Shown here: positions 12,200 through 20,341 of the stretch, piece by piece | Position numbering within the stretch: the stretch's first letter is position 1 | Layout: every line of letters begins with the position of its first letter | Source: a virus | IMG/VR virus record: IMGVR_UViG_3300035698_012370 | Coordinates: 1-27,482 of that record | DNA: 27,482 bases | Direction: 5' to 3' (one strand) | Translations under genes and position numbers: made by a program | The notes under the pieces: model-generated | Seen by the model: the letters and a program-made list of their open reading frames with translations, nothing else | Told to the model about the DNA's origin: nothing | Database searches by the model: none

Positions 12200-13222
12200 A
12201 TGAAAAAATCACTACACATCGGAGTATTCAATCCTGCATTGATAAATCAAGCATCACCATATTGTGGTGATAATGTTTTTGCAAAAGGGCTTGAATTAAA
12301 TGGATATGAAGTTACTAGGTTTGACTACCGTGCTACTCAATCTCCAGATGTTGATTTGATTAATTTGGCAAACCAATTAGATAAGGACCTGTCCATTGTT
12401 TGGATGGGTAAGTGTGAAAGAATAGCCCCGGAGACAATTGATACATTACGGTCAATATTTCCTGAGGCTATTTTTGTTAAGTGGGTTGCAGATGTTAGAG
12501 ATGAACCTACACAACATGATTTAGCACATAACTCTAAAGTGGATTGGTTCTTTGGTACTTTTGGTGGTGATTATTTAAAGAAACATTTGCTGCCTAACAT
12601 GAAAGGGGTTGCTTCAATAATAACATTTACTGACTCAACATATTATACAGCTGAAGAAGTAGATGATTCTTATTGTTCTGACATTTTATGGACTGGACGA
12701 AGAGGGTTTGGAGATAACCCTGTTAGAAATGAAGTAATTGATACTTTATTAAATGTTGTAGACATTCAATCACAAGAAGCTAAGAATGATAATCATTTAA
12801 ACATTAAGATGTTTGGACATGATGGTAGAACATGGGTTGGGCATCCTGATTATGTAAAATACATTAACGGTACAAAAGTAGGTATTGGGTCAAATAGCTT
12901 TAATCGTAGAAAATACTCTTCTGACAGATTAGGCAACTACATGGCATGTGGTACATTCTATTTAACTCAATATATAGAAGGGTTAGAAGAAGTTTTTACT
13001 AGAGGTACTCATTTAGATTGGTTTTCTACACCTGAAGAGATGTCTGACAAAATTAAATTTTATTTAGAAAACCCAACAGAACGTTACAAAATAGCACAAG
13101 CAGGGAGACAGTTTATATTAGACCATTTTGATGCTAAACCATTAACACTAACATTATTAAGAATAATTGAGACAGGCAAAAAACAAAATGCTTGGGAAGA
13201 TGTATATGTTCAAACAAATTAA
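12200..13222 (+). CDS. CgeB/GT4-like glycosyltransferase (340 aa)
   Basis: The N-terminal half (HIGVFNPALINQASPYCGDNVFAKGLELNGYEVTRFDYRA) is a Rossmann-like acceptor domain, and IVWMGKCERIAPETIDTLRSIFPEAIFVKWVADVRDEP continues it. The C-terminal half carries GIGSNSFNRRKYSSDRLGNYMACGTFYLTQYIEGLEEVF (about 232-270), followed by PEEMSDKIKFYLENPTERYKIAQAGRQFILDHF, the usual end of CgeB-type (Glyco_trans_1_2) GT-B enzymes. Sugar donor and acceptor are unknown. This gene opens the sugar island after the 62-bp gap. A 37-residue frame overlaps its last 17 bases. Confidence 0.82.
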   Translation: MKKSLHIGVFNPALINQASPYCGDNVFAKGLELNGYEVTRFDYRATQSPDVDLINLANQLDKDLSIVWMGKCERIAPETIDTLRSIFPEAIFVKWVADVRDEPTQHDLAHNSKVDWFFGTFGGDYLKKHLLPNMKGVASIITFTDSTYYTAEEVDDSYCSDILWTGRRGFGDNPVRNEVIDTLLNVVDIQSQEAKNDNHLNIKMFGHDGRTWVGHPDYVKYINGTKVGIGSNSFNRRKYSSDRLGNYMACGTFYLTQYIEGLEEVFTRGTHLDWFSTPEEMSDKIKFYLENPTERYKIAQAGRQFILDHFDAKPLTLTLLRIIETGKKQNAWEDVYVQTN

Positions 13223-13319
13223 AAGATTTTTATATTTATCTGCACGTCTAGGTTATTTGAAATTAAAAGAGTGGAAACTTAAGGTATTATTAAGCAAATT
13301 AAATAAACTAAAAAAATAA
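13206..13319 (+). CDS. Small basic peptide linking two glycosyltransferase genes (37 aa)
   Basis: ATG at 13206 lies 17 bases before the end of the CgeB-like gene, in another frame, and the TAA at 13317-13319 overlaps the next ATG (TAATG). The peptide starts MFKQIKRFLYLSARLGYLKL and ends with KEWKLKVLLSKLNKLKK. It has 13 Lys/Arg and one Glu, and forms an amphipathic helix on paper. It fills an otherwise empty 96-bp gap, and start-stop coupling is used by neighbours. It could also be a chance frame or the remnant of a larger gene. Confidence 0.45.
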   Translation: MFKQIKRFLYLSARLGYLKLKEWKLKVLLSKLNKLKK

Positions 13320-14404
13320 TGAAAATAGGTTTTATATCAATATTAGGAGAACGAGGTCAATGGCATGTTACTAAAAATTTCATGAATGCATTACAACATG
13401 ACCATGAGCTATTTTTACTTGCCAGACCTTTTCATGTAAGAGATGGTGTTTATATAGGTGAACTTGAAAATTATGATATTAAAGCTACTGCTACATATGC
13501 TTCAACATATCAATTAAACCCAGAGTATGTAGAAAATTGGGTAAAGGTAAATGAACTTGATGTTGTAGTATTTAACGAAGAGTATGACTGGAGGTTAGTT
13601 GATGCATGTAATAAACATGCTAAGACAGTAACATACTTAGATTATTTCACAGCAGATCAGATAATAATGTTTACTAAATATGATTTAGTAATTGCTTGTG
13701 CAAAACATGCACACAATGTGTTTACTCGACTTGGAGCTAAAAATATGCAATTTATTAATTGGGGTGTAGATGATAAATTATTTAAGCCTACAAAAAATAA
13801 AGATAAATTTACATTTTTCCATTCAGCTGGGTGGGGTGGTATTAATTGGAGAAAATGTTCACCTGATGTTTTAAAAGCATTTGATAGAATTAGAAAGAAA
13901 GGTTATGATTTTACATTACATTTTCATAGTCAAACAGATTTACATTTTTATGACCAAGCATGTAAAGACATTATTGATAAATATTCTGAGGAGGGTTGCT
14001 TAAAAACAACATGGGGGACTGTTGAACATCCTGGGTTATATCATACAGGAATAATTAATGTTGCCCCTTCTATATTAGAAGGACTTGGTTTATTTTTACC
14101 GGAAGGATTGTCATGTGGAATGCCAACAATTACAACAGATGCGGAACCAATGAATCAATTTGTCCAACATGATGTTAATGGTTTACTTGTTAAAACAACA
14201 GGAAGTCATTATAGAAAAGACCCTTATTATTTTCCAGAATATGATGTATCTAGTGAATCATTGGAAGAGATGATGATTACCTTAGGTTCGGACCTTAAGA
14301 TGCAAGAGAGGATGAGTTTGAAGGCACGAGAGGATACACTAGCTATAAATGCATTGGACAAGTTTAATAAAAGTGTATTAACTACATTTAATAAATTATT
14401 TTAG
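13319..14404 (+). CDS. GT4-family glycosyltransferase (361 aa)
   Basis: A GT-B enzyme with the GT4 C-terminal signature EGLGLFLPEGLSCGMPTI (about 254-271), an E-x7-E pair that holds the sugar-nucleotide donor, and downstream DVNGLLV (about 284-290). The N-terminal domain (MKIGFISILGERGQWHVTKNF) is typical of retaining transferases, and NWGVDDKLFKPTKNKDKFTFFHSAGW marks the domain linker. No membrane segment is seen. The start codon overlaps the stop of the basic peptide upstream. It ends with TAG, one of few TAG stops in the window, one base before the next start. Donor and acceptor are unknown. Confidence 0.88.
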   Translation: MKIGFISILGERGQWHVTKNFMNALQHDHELFLLARPFHVRDGVYIGELENYDIKATATYASTYQLNPEYVENWVKVNELDVVVFNEEYDWRLVDACNKHAKTVTYLDYFTADQIIMFTKYDLVIACAKHAHNVFTRLGAKNMQFINWGVDDKLFKPTKNKDKFTFFHSAGWGGINWRKCSPDVLKAFDRIRKKGYDFTLHFHSQTDLHFYDQACKDIIDKYSEEGCLKTTWGTVEHPGLYHTGIINVAPSILEGLGLFLPEGLSCGMPTITTDAEPMNQFVQHDVNGLLVKTTGSHYRKDPYYFPEYDVSSESLEEMMITLGSDLKMQERMSLKAREDTLAINALDKFNKSVLTTFNKLF

Positions 14405-14405
14405 T

Positions 14406-14996
14406 ATGAACCATGATGAAATTCTAAAAAAATACAATTTAAGCATAAGCACTATAAGGTGTACATTTTTAGGTAGACCTATGGGGCAAACATTTGCTGC
14501 ATTACATGTTTTTGAAAAAGTTTTTTTAGAATACCCATTTAAACAACTAATAGAATTTGGCACCTGGAAAGGTGGATTAAGTATGTATTTTTTACTTTAT
14601 TGTTTAAGTGAGAATGCAAAGTTTACTACATATGACACTCTTAAATTACCTGCTTATATAGATGATAATAAAAAAGATATACTTAGACATGTTTTACATT
14701 TTGACAAATATTTTAAAAACAAAGATATTTTTAAAGAAAAAAAGAATATTGTTAATTCAATACAGTCTGCAGGAAGAACATTTTTATTCTGTGATGGTGG
14801 TGATAAACAATTAGAGTTTAATACATTCGCACCATTACTAAAACAAGATGACATTATAGCAGTGCATGATTGGAACACTGAAATATTTTTAAGTCAAATA
14901 ATTGATACTATCAATTCATACAAATTAGAAATGATATATGAAGAAGACTGTCTGCTGTATGACAATAACATTAGAATTTTTAAAAAATTAATTTAA
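14406..14996 (+). CDS. Class I SAM-dependent methyltransferase, CmcI/macrocin-O-methyltransferase-like (196 aa)
   Basis: The SAM-binding motif I is LIEFGTWKGGLSMYFLLYCL (about 48-67). A later acidic pair (FCDGGDKQLEFNTFAPLL, about 127-144) and IIAVHDWN (about 149-156) match the metal-assisted sugar O-methyltransferases in which DGG and HDW sit near the active site. That substrate assignment is an inference from the motifs and the sugar-enzyme neighbours. Length is at the short end for the family. The gene begins one base after the GT4 stop codon. Confidence 0.7.
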   Translation: MNHDEILKKYNLSISTIRCTFLGRPMGQTFAALHVFEKVFLEYPFKQLIEFGTWKGGLSMYFLLYCLSENAKFTTYDTLKLPAYIDDNKKDILRHVLHFDKYFKNKDIFKEKKNIVNSIQSAGRTFLFCDGGDKQLEFNTFAPLLKQDDIIAVHDWNTEIFLSQIIDTINSYKLEMIYEEDCLLYDNNIRIFKKLI

Positions 14997-15019
14997 TACA
15001 CTAACTTACAACATTCATT

Positions 15020-15682
15020 ATGATAACATTAGCTAAACTAAAAGATTTAGAAAATACTAAATTTAAAAAATTACATTCTGCTGTTGAAGACTACCACAAT
15101 ATAGTTGATTATTTTTTTGATTGGTCAAGACAGTGGGAATACCCATGGCTACTTAAAAATGTACCTTTTAACAAAAAGAAAACAGTATTAGATGCAGGTG
15201 GTGGCACTTGTTATTTTCCAGACATTGTAGATTACTATGTTAAGTCTGTAACAATTTTAGATAGAGATAAAAGTTTTATTAAAAAAGGTAAGGGCGAGGT
15301 ACATGATTTTATCAAACAGGATTTGTCAGAAGAACTTACTACAACAGAACAATTTGATATTGTTTTATGTGTTAGTGTATTAGAACATATCCCTGATTAT
15401 TTATCTGCAATACAACGTCTTGTACCATTGGTTAAGTCTGGTGGATATTTAGCAATGACTCTTGACATGTTTTTAGATAATTCTAAACCTTGCAGGAAAG
15501 CAGATATTCCAGCTATCGTTAAAATGTTAGAAAAAGATTTTGACTTAGGAGATGTTGATTTGTCAGAAGACAAATTGTACAGTAAATTAACATTACAAGA
15601 AATGAAATGTGACATGCCTAATTTATATAGCAAAAATTATAAGGACAGAACAATATTAGGAATAATAGTAAAAAAGAAATAA
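15020..15682 (+). CDS. Class I SAM-dependent methyltransferase (220 aa)
   Basis: Motif I is TVLDAGGGTCYFPDIV (55-70), the acidic end of strand two is VTILDRDKS, and motif IV/post-motif is FDIVLCVSVLEHIPDYLSAI followed by LVKSGGYLAMTLDMF. These are the standard marks of a Methyltransf_11-type fold. Residues 1-50 are a helical cap of unknown specificity. The C-terminus (DMPNLYSKNYKDRTILGIIVKKK) closes the sheet. Neighbouring sugar enzymes suggest a glycan or small-molecule acceptor. It lies 23 bp after the previous methyltransferase and 10 bp before the fusion enzyme. Confidence 0.8.
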   Translation: MITLAKLKDLENTKFKKLHSAVEDYHNIVDYFFDWSRQWEYPWLLKNVPFNKKKTVLDAGGGTCYFPDIVDYYVKSVTILDRDKSFIKKGKGEVHDFIKQDLSEELTTTEQFDIVLCVSVLEHIPDYLSAIQRLVPLVKSGGYLAMTLDMFLDNSKPCRKADIPAIVKMLEKDFDLGDVDLSEDKLYSKLTLQEMKCDMPNLYSKNYKDRTILGIIVKKK

Positions 15683-15692
15683 TTAAATTATT

Positions 15693-17045
15693 ATGAAAAG
15701 ATTACATGAAATGAACATTAATACACCTGTTTACTGGGAAAAATATCAAGGGTCTACATATGAGAGTAATGTTAGAAAAAGTGGGTTGCCTAGATATAAA
15801 GAAATAGTAAAACATATTGAGCAAGATTCAAATATTATAGATGTCGGTTGTAATTTTGGAGATTTTCTTCAATACATGCAAGCAAATGATATTCCATTTA
15901 GTTCATATGCAGGGTTTGACTTTTCACCTGTAGCAATTGATAGAGCTAAACAACTTAATCCAGAGTTTAGATGGTTGACCGGTGATTGTTCTACATTTAT
16001 GGTAGAGTATAACAAGTATGACACTATTGTATGTATGCAAATGTTAGAGCATATTGACAGTCCTCTTAATTTTTTAAAATTAGCATACAAAAGGTTAACA
16101 AGTGATGGTACATTATTATTAACTGTGCCAAATGCATTACAGATTACACATGTCTCACATGTTTGGACTTTTGATGAAGAGGGTATTACCAAATTATTAT
16201 CTGATGCAGGATTTATAGATATAGAAGTTAAAACAATAGATGTTAAAGATAGAATTCTATTTGTCAAAGCTAAAAAACATAGAGTAATAACTGTTGTCAC
16301 TCCTGTATTATGTCCAAGTGAGAATGTATTTAATAGCCTTCAAAAATGTTTTGAAACAATCAGAAAGGCTGTTGATAAAGTGCATGGGGAGTGGATTATT
16401 GTAGATGACAACTCTGCAGTAGGTAGTGAATATTTTAGAAATATTGCTGATACATATATTAGGAACAATGAAACTACTGGAGTGTCAACATCATTAAATA
16501 GGGGATTCAAAATAGCTAAAGGTGAATTTTTAGTAAAATTAGATTCAGACTATTTAGTGCCTGACAATTTGTTTGAAGTATTGTTAAATGATTGGACAGA
16601 TGATTTAGCATTTATAGCACCTTCATTCACAATAGGCAATCCTACAAGAAAAGAACATTTTGAGTTATCAACATTACCTGAACCAGAAGGTGGGGTAATA
16701 GAAAAACCAGCAGGATTATCTACTAAGTCAGCTCATTCATGGGGAGGAGGTATAATAATGTTTGACACTAAAAAATTAAAAGAGGTAGACTACTTTGATG
16801 AAGACTTTGACATCGGTAGTGCACAAGACAATGATGTCATTTATAGAATTTTAATGAAAGGGTACAATTGGAGATGGTCAAATAATGTTTTAACAAGACA
16901 TTTTGCTTCAATCTCATCAAATGACCCAGCAGCACCAGATGCTAGGGGAGAACGAAGAAGAATAGGTACTGAGATATTTACTAACAAACATGGATTTAAA
17001 CCGGGAGGATTTATATCATATGTTAAATTACATTATAAGTATTAA
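15693..17045 (+). CDS. Methyltransferase-glycosyltransferase fusion (450 aa)
   Basis: Residues about 1-192 are a SAM methyltransferase: NIIDVGCNFGDFLQYM (47-62), FDFSPVAIDRAKQ (75-87), DTIVCMQMLEHIDSPLNFLKLA (110-131) and GTLLLTVPN. Residues about 196-450 are a GT2 GT-A enzyme: HRVITVVTPV, EWIIVDDNSAVGSE (233-246), TGVSTSLNRGFKIAKGEFLVKLDSDYLVPDNLF (262-294, with LDSD as the metal motif), and WGGGIIMFDTKKLKEV followed by DNDVIYRILMKGY. The join has no stop or frame shift, so one polypeptide probably adds a sugar and a methyl group to the same glycan. Confidence 0.85.
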   Translation: MKRLHEMNINTPVYWEKYQGSTYESNVRKSGLPRYKEIVKHIEQDSNIIDVGCNFGDFLQYMQANDIPFSSYAGFDFSPVAIDRAKQLNPEFRWLTGDCSTFMVEYNKYDTIVCMQMLEHIDSPLNFLKLAYKRLTSDGTLLLTVPNALQITHVSHVWTFDEEGITKLLSDAGFIDIEVKTIDVKDRILFVKAKKHRVITVVTPVLCPSENVFNSLQKCFETIRKAVDKVHGEWIIVDDNSAVGSEYFRNIADTYIRNNETTGVSTSLNRGFKIAKGEFLVKLDSDYLVPDNLFEVLLNDWTDDLAFIAPSFTIGNPTRKEHFELSTLPEPEGGVIEKPAGLSTKSAHSWGGGIIMFDTKKLKEVDYFDEDFDIGSAQDNDVIYRILMKGYNWRWSNNVLTRHFASISSNDPAAPDARGERRRIGTEIFTNKHGFKPGGFISYVKLHYKY

Positions 17046-17056
17046 TAACAATAAAT

Positions 17057-18106
17057 ATGAACAAAACAAAAAGTCAAGAATGTTTCATTATTGGAACAAG
17101 ACCAACAGTAATAAAATTTGCTTCATTGGTTAAAGAAATGAATGGGTTTGTCATTCATACTGGACAACATGCAGAATTAGCACATGATATGTATAAAGCA
17201 TTTGATATTATACCAGATATTGATTTAAAATTAATGACAGACAATCAAACATTAACTGAATTTTTATCTAAAACAATAGTGGAGTTAGATAAAATAGTTA
17301 AAAAACATAAATTCAAACGAATATGGGTGCATGGTGATACAAGTTCAGGTTTAGCTGGAGCAATAGTTGCAGCAATTAATCAAATCCCATTAATTCATAA
17401 TGAAGCAGGCCTTCGTTCTTTTGATAAGAAAAATCCATTTCCTGAAGAAATTTTTAGAAAGATGATTGACTCAACAACAGACATTTATTTTGCCCCTACA
17501 AGAAAAGCTGTAAAACATTTACAACATGAAGGCATCATAGAGAATGTACATAGGGTAGGCAACACAGTAATTGATGCTCTAAAAATTATTGATTCAAAAT
17601 TACCTGCAGATAGGCCTATTAAAGAAAAATATGTTTTAGCTACAGTACATAGACGAGAAAGTTTTGGTTCAGATTTAGAAGAAATATTTAAAGCATTGAA
17701 AGAACTATCTAAAGAAATTAAAGTTGTCCTTCCAGCACATCCAAACCCAAATGTTAGAAAAATACTTGATAAGGTAGGTTTGAAATATGTTGAACCTATG
17801 AACTATATTGATTTCATTTGGCATTTAAAACATTGTGAGTATGTCATTAGTGACTCAGGTGGTATACAAGAAGAAGCACCTACATTCAATAAAAAGGTAA
17901 TTATTCTTAGAAAAACAACAGAACGACAAGAAGTTGTTGAATTAGGGTATGGTATTTTAATTGATGTTATGCAAAAAGATAACATTTTAGAAAAAATTAA
18001 AACATTCACAGGTGGACCAGACATAGAGATGGAGAACCCATTTGGGGATGGTCAATCTGCAAAATTAATTAATAACATAATCAAAACATATTATGAAAAA
18101 GGATAA
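17057..18106 (+). CDS. wecB: UDP-N-acetylglucosamine 2-epimerase (349 aa)
   Basis: The enzyme interconverts UDP-GlcNAc and UDP-ManNAc. Family motifs are GTRPTVIK (13-20; most members have Glu where Thr17 stands), HGDTSSG (92-98), EAGLRSF (116-122), PFPEEIFR (127-134), ATVHRRESFG (195-204) and SDSGGIQEEAP. Asp94, Glu116, Glu130/131 and His198 correspond by position to the catalytic residues of bacterial WecB. The length is slightly short of the usual 370 or so. It supplies an activated sugar to the surrounding transferases. Its last 14 bases overlap the start of the next gene. Confidence 0.92.
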   Translation: MNKTKSQECFIIGTRPTVIKFASLVKEMNGFVIHTGQHAELAHDMYKAFDIIPDIDLKLMTDNQTLTEFLSKTIVELDKIVKKHKFKRIWVHGDTSSGLAGAIVAAINQIPLIHNEAGLRSFDKKNPFPEEIFRKMIDSTTDIYFAPTRKAVKHLQHEGIIENVHRVGNTVIDALKIIDSKLPADRPIKEKYVLATVHRRESFGSDLEEIFKALKELSKEIKVVLPAHPNPNVRKILDKVGLKYVEPMNYIDFIWHLKHCEYVISDSGGIQEEAPTFNKKVIILRKTTERQEVVELGYGILIDVMQKDNILEKIKTFTGGPDIEMENPFGDGQSAKLINNIIKTYYEKG

Positions 18107-19451
18107 ATCATCTAAAATATGTGTTATCACAATGACACATGAAAGACCAGAGTATATAGAACGTACATTTGATAGTTTATATAAACGTGCAGGTGAGGCA
18201 TTTGACCATTATGTGTTTGATGATGCTTCTGGATTAGAAACACAAAAGGTGTTAAATAGATTAGTTAAAAAGTATAAATTTAAACTGATAGTTAATCAAC
18301 AACAATTAGGCATACATAAAAATTTTTATACTAACATCATAAACATCCCTGATGAGTATGATTATTATGTTAAGTTAGATAGTGATATAGAATTTTTGTC
18401 AGACAATGTATTGACTGGATTGATAGATGTTGTCAAGGACTCAGGTTTTAGTGGAGCCTCTCCTAGAGCTGAAGGTATTTTTAACTCAGAACGGATATAT
18501 GAAAAAAATCCAAGAGTTGAGTTTTACAATGGTCATGCAATATTACCTGAAACAAATTTAGTGTATGGTTGTTGTATGCTATTTCCAAAAGATATCTTTT
18601 TATCATGTTATAGATTTACAGCTAAAGAATTACATGACTCTAAAGAAAAGTGGGGAGTTGATGCAATGTTATATAAACATGCTTTAACATTCGGTTCATT
18701 CCCATTAATTGAAGATTTAAGTGTATATCATATTGACAATACATATGGACAACGTATTAAACATATGGAATATTTTACTCAACGTAACAGATGGGGTATA
18801 ATAGATAATGATGAGGTGTGGTTTTTAAAGGCTTCAAAAGAGTTGTACCCAGCACATTTATCAAGAGATGTCTTTGAAATGACTAAACGTGAAGCAAGCA
18901 AAAATTATACTGAATTTATTAAAACATGTAAAAACATTATTAGTAAAGGTTTAGACAAAGTAGTGTTTAAAGATGTTAACGAAATCAAAATAGCAACTGA
19001 AAAAACAGGTGTTGTGCAAATACTAAAAGACAACAAAGAAATTGAAATATTTGAATTAATTTCTCCAGAAAACTTTATAAGTACAAAATATATACCGCAT
19101 GGTGCAACCCATTATTATATCAGTTTACCTGAGTGGGCTATCAACAATCCGGCTATAGTAGTTGAAAAAACAACATTGTCTATAGAAAAAATTAAAGAAC
19201 TTACTATTGAAGATGCATCAAAAGAATTACTTAATAAATTGACATCATCAACACTAGAAAAGAAAGAAAGTGAGTCAATCAATACTAATAAAGCAATTAA
19301 CATTTTAACAAATGTTAATAAAACTAATCTCGATAAAAGAGAGGGCAAAAGTACGAAACAGAAAAAGTCTACAAAAAAGACAATTAAACGTTCTACTAAA
19401 ACAGGTAAAACAAAAAAAATTGTTAAACATGGAAAATCTAAGAAAAAATAA
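18093..19451 (+). CDS. GT2-like glycosyltransferase with a lysine-rich tail (452 aa)
   Basis: The catalytic part (about 1-260) has CVITMTHERPEYIERTFDSL (10-29), YVFDDAS (40-46), YYVKLDSDIEFLSDNV (91-106, LDSD metal motif) and YGCCMLFPKDIFLS. About residues 260-390 form a second, unidentified domain (VQILKDNKEIEIFELISPENF and ATHYYISLPEWA are its strands). The last 45 residues are extremely basic and low in complexity (KSTKQKKSTKKTIKRSTKTG and HGKSKKK), unlike normal GT2 enzymes. The tail could bind nucleic acid or acidic polymer or membrane. It starts within the epimerase gene and ends the sugar island. Confidence 0.8.
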   Translation: MKKDKSSKICVITMTHERPEYIERTFDSLYKRAGEAFDHYVFDDASGLETQKVLNRLVKKYKFKLIVNQQQLGIHKNFYTNIINIPDEYDYYVKLDSDIEFLSDNVLTGLIDVVKDSGFSGASPRAEGIFNSERIYEKNPRVEFYNGHAILPETNLVYGCCMLFPKDIFLSCYRFTAKELHDSKEKWGVDAMLYKHALTFGSFPLIEDLSVYHIDNTYGQRIKHMEYFTQRNRWGIIDNDEVWFLKASKELYPAHLSRDVFEMTKREASKNYTEFIKTCKNIISKGLDKVVFKDVNEIKIATEKTGVVQILKDNKEIEIFELISPENFISTKYIPHGATHYYISLPEWAINNPAIVVEKTTLSIEKIKELTIEDASKELLNKLTSSTLEKKESESINTNKAINILTNVNKTNLDKREGKSTKQKKSTKKTIKRSTKTGKTKKIVKHGKSKKK

Positions 19452-19506
19452 GTGCTTTTTTAAACTAGGTCGAAATTTTTATAAATCTAATATTCTTCTT
19501 AAAATT

Positions 19507-19701
19507 ATGCGAGTTAAAGTAAAATTTAATACACCTATGATGAAAAATGGCTCAGTTAGAGCTATCGGTTCTGAGTTAGAAATCGATGCAACACAAGCTG
19601 TTTTACTTCAAGCTAAAGGTGCAGTTGAAATTCCTGGTTACAAAGTAACTAAAGAAACAAGGGAAGTTCAAGTAAACGTACTAGTTGCTGAAGACAATTA
19701 A
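19507..19701 (+). CDS. Small hypothetical structural-type protein (64 aa)
   Basis: The protein starts MRVKVKFNTPMMKNGSVRAI and contains GSELEIDATQAVLLQAKGAVEIPGY. The pattern of a short beta strand followed by 'A..L...GAVEI' is common in tiny phage head-tail proteins, but I cannot name a family. Longer starts in the same frame (near 19312 or 19430) run back through the end of the glycosyltransferase. The ATG at 19507 follows AAAATT, as many starts here do, so I prefer it. It lies 55 bp after the island and five bases before the next gene. Confidence 0.65.
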   Translation: MRVKVKFNTPMMKNGSVRAIGSELEIDATQAVLLQAKGAVEIPGYKVTKETREVQVNVLVAEDN

Positions 19702-19706
19702 AAAAT

Positions 19707-20192
19707 ATGATTCAACAAAAAGAAAATGACAAAGCCTTGATGAAAGGTAGAGTTAAAATTGAATTAACTGATGTTGATGGAAATGTTAAAGACTCAATTG
19801 AGTTTGATAACACTTTCATGGCTGTTGGTGATGCTCATGTAGCTGACCAATTAGCAGCAACACCAGGAGAAACTGCTATGGGGTATATGTCAGTTGGTAC
19901 TGGCGATACAGCATTTACTGTTTCAAGTACAACTCTTAATTCTGAGTTAGATAGAAATGCACTTGCAGCAGGGTACCCAGAACAACAAGCAGGCGCTGCC
20001 GACAACGATGTTGTCTATAAAGCAGCATGGGCTGCCGGCGATGGTACTGGTGCTATTACAGAAGCAGGTATTTTTAATTCTTCTGTAGCGGATGCAGGTT
20101 CAATGCTTGCAGCTTCCACCTTCTCTGTTATTAACAAAGGTGCAGCAGATACATTGACAATCACATGGACTGTGACTGTAGGGACATCATAA
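19707..20192 (+). CDS. Phage virion-associated protein, beta-rich (161 aa)
   Basis: It has a pattern shared by many phage tail or head accessory proteins: MGYMSVGTGDTAFTVSSTTLNSELDR (about 58-84), VVYKAAWAAGDGTGAITEAGIFN (about 101-123), and a closing strand pair SVINKGAADTLTITWTVTVGTS. The GTG.T..... .TLN.EL.R and EAGIFN elements are what I rely on; a precise family name is not assured. It returns the operon to structural genes after the sugar island. Its final codon overlaps the first hairpin of the structured element that follows. Confidence 0.65.
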   Translation: MIQQKENDKALMKGRVKIELTDVDGNVKDSIEFDNTFMAVGDAHVADQLAATPGETAMGYMSVGTGDTAFTVSSTTLNSELDRNALAAGYPEQQAGAADNDVVYKAAWAAGDGTGAITEAGIFNSSVADAGSMLAASTFSVINKGAADTLTITWTVTVGTS

Positions 20193-20212
20193 AATGACTT
20201 TTGAAGTCATTT
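20192..20212 (+). terminator. Nine-pair hairpin overlapping the preceding stop codon
   Basis: AAATGACTT (20192-20200), loop TTG and AAGTCATTT (20204-20212) form a perfect stem that starts at the last base of the TAA. It could act as a terminator or RNA-end barrier, although no long T-run follows. Its 3' half also belongs to the palindrome CATTTGTTCGAACAAATG (20208-20225), so the two stems compete. Confidence 0.5.
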
Positions 20213-20242
20213 GTTCGAACAAATGCCTTTACATACCACAAC

Positions 20243-20310
20243 AAATGTGTCTTGGTTCGTATATCAAAGTCTCTCTCAAGATATACGACCCAAGTAGAGA
20301 GACCACATTT
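20243..20310 (+). ncRNA. Pseudoknotted RNA element before a glycosyltransferase gene
   Basis: Three helices can form together. P1: AAATGTG (20243-20249) with CACATTT (20304-20310). P2: CTTGGTTCGTATATC (20251-20265) with GATATACGACCCAAG (20280-20294), 14 of 15 pairs. P3: GTCTCTCT in the P2 loop (20269-20276) with AGAGAGAC (20296-20303), eight pairs, directly abutting P1. Only one or two bases separate the helices, so they could stack as a compact pseudoknot. Such an arrangement is most unlikely by chance in a 68-base stretch. It lies about 30 bp before the ATG of the glycosyltransferase, so it may be a regulatory leader or a free small RNA. I do not recognise the class. Confidence 0.75.
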
Positions 20311-20341
20311 CTTATTAAAGTAGGTTAAATACTAAAAAGTT

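Noticed and set aside
19312-19701. A 129-residue version of the 64-residue gene
   Set aside because: The extra part overlaps the lysine-coding tail of the glycosyltransferase in another frame and reads as its shadow; the ATG at 19507 has the usual AAAATT leader.
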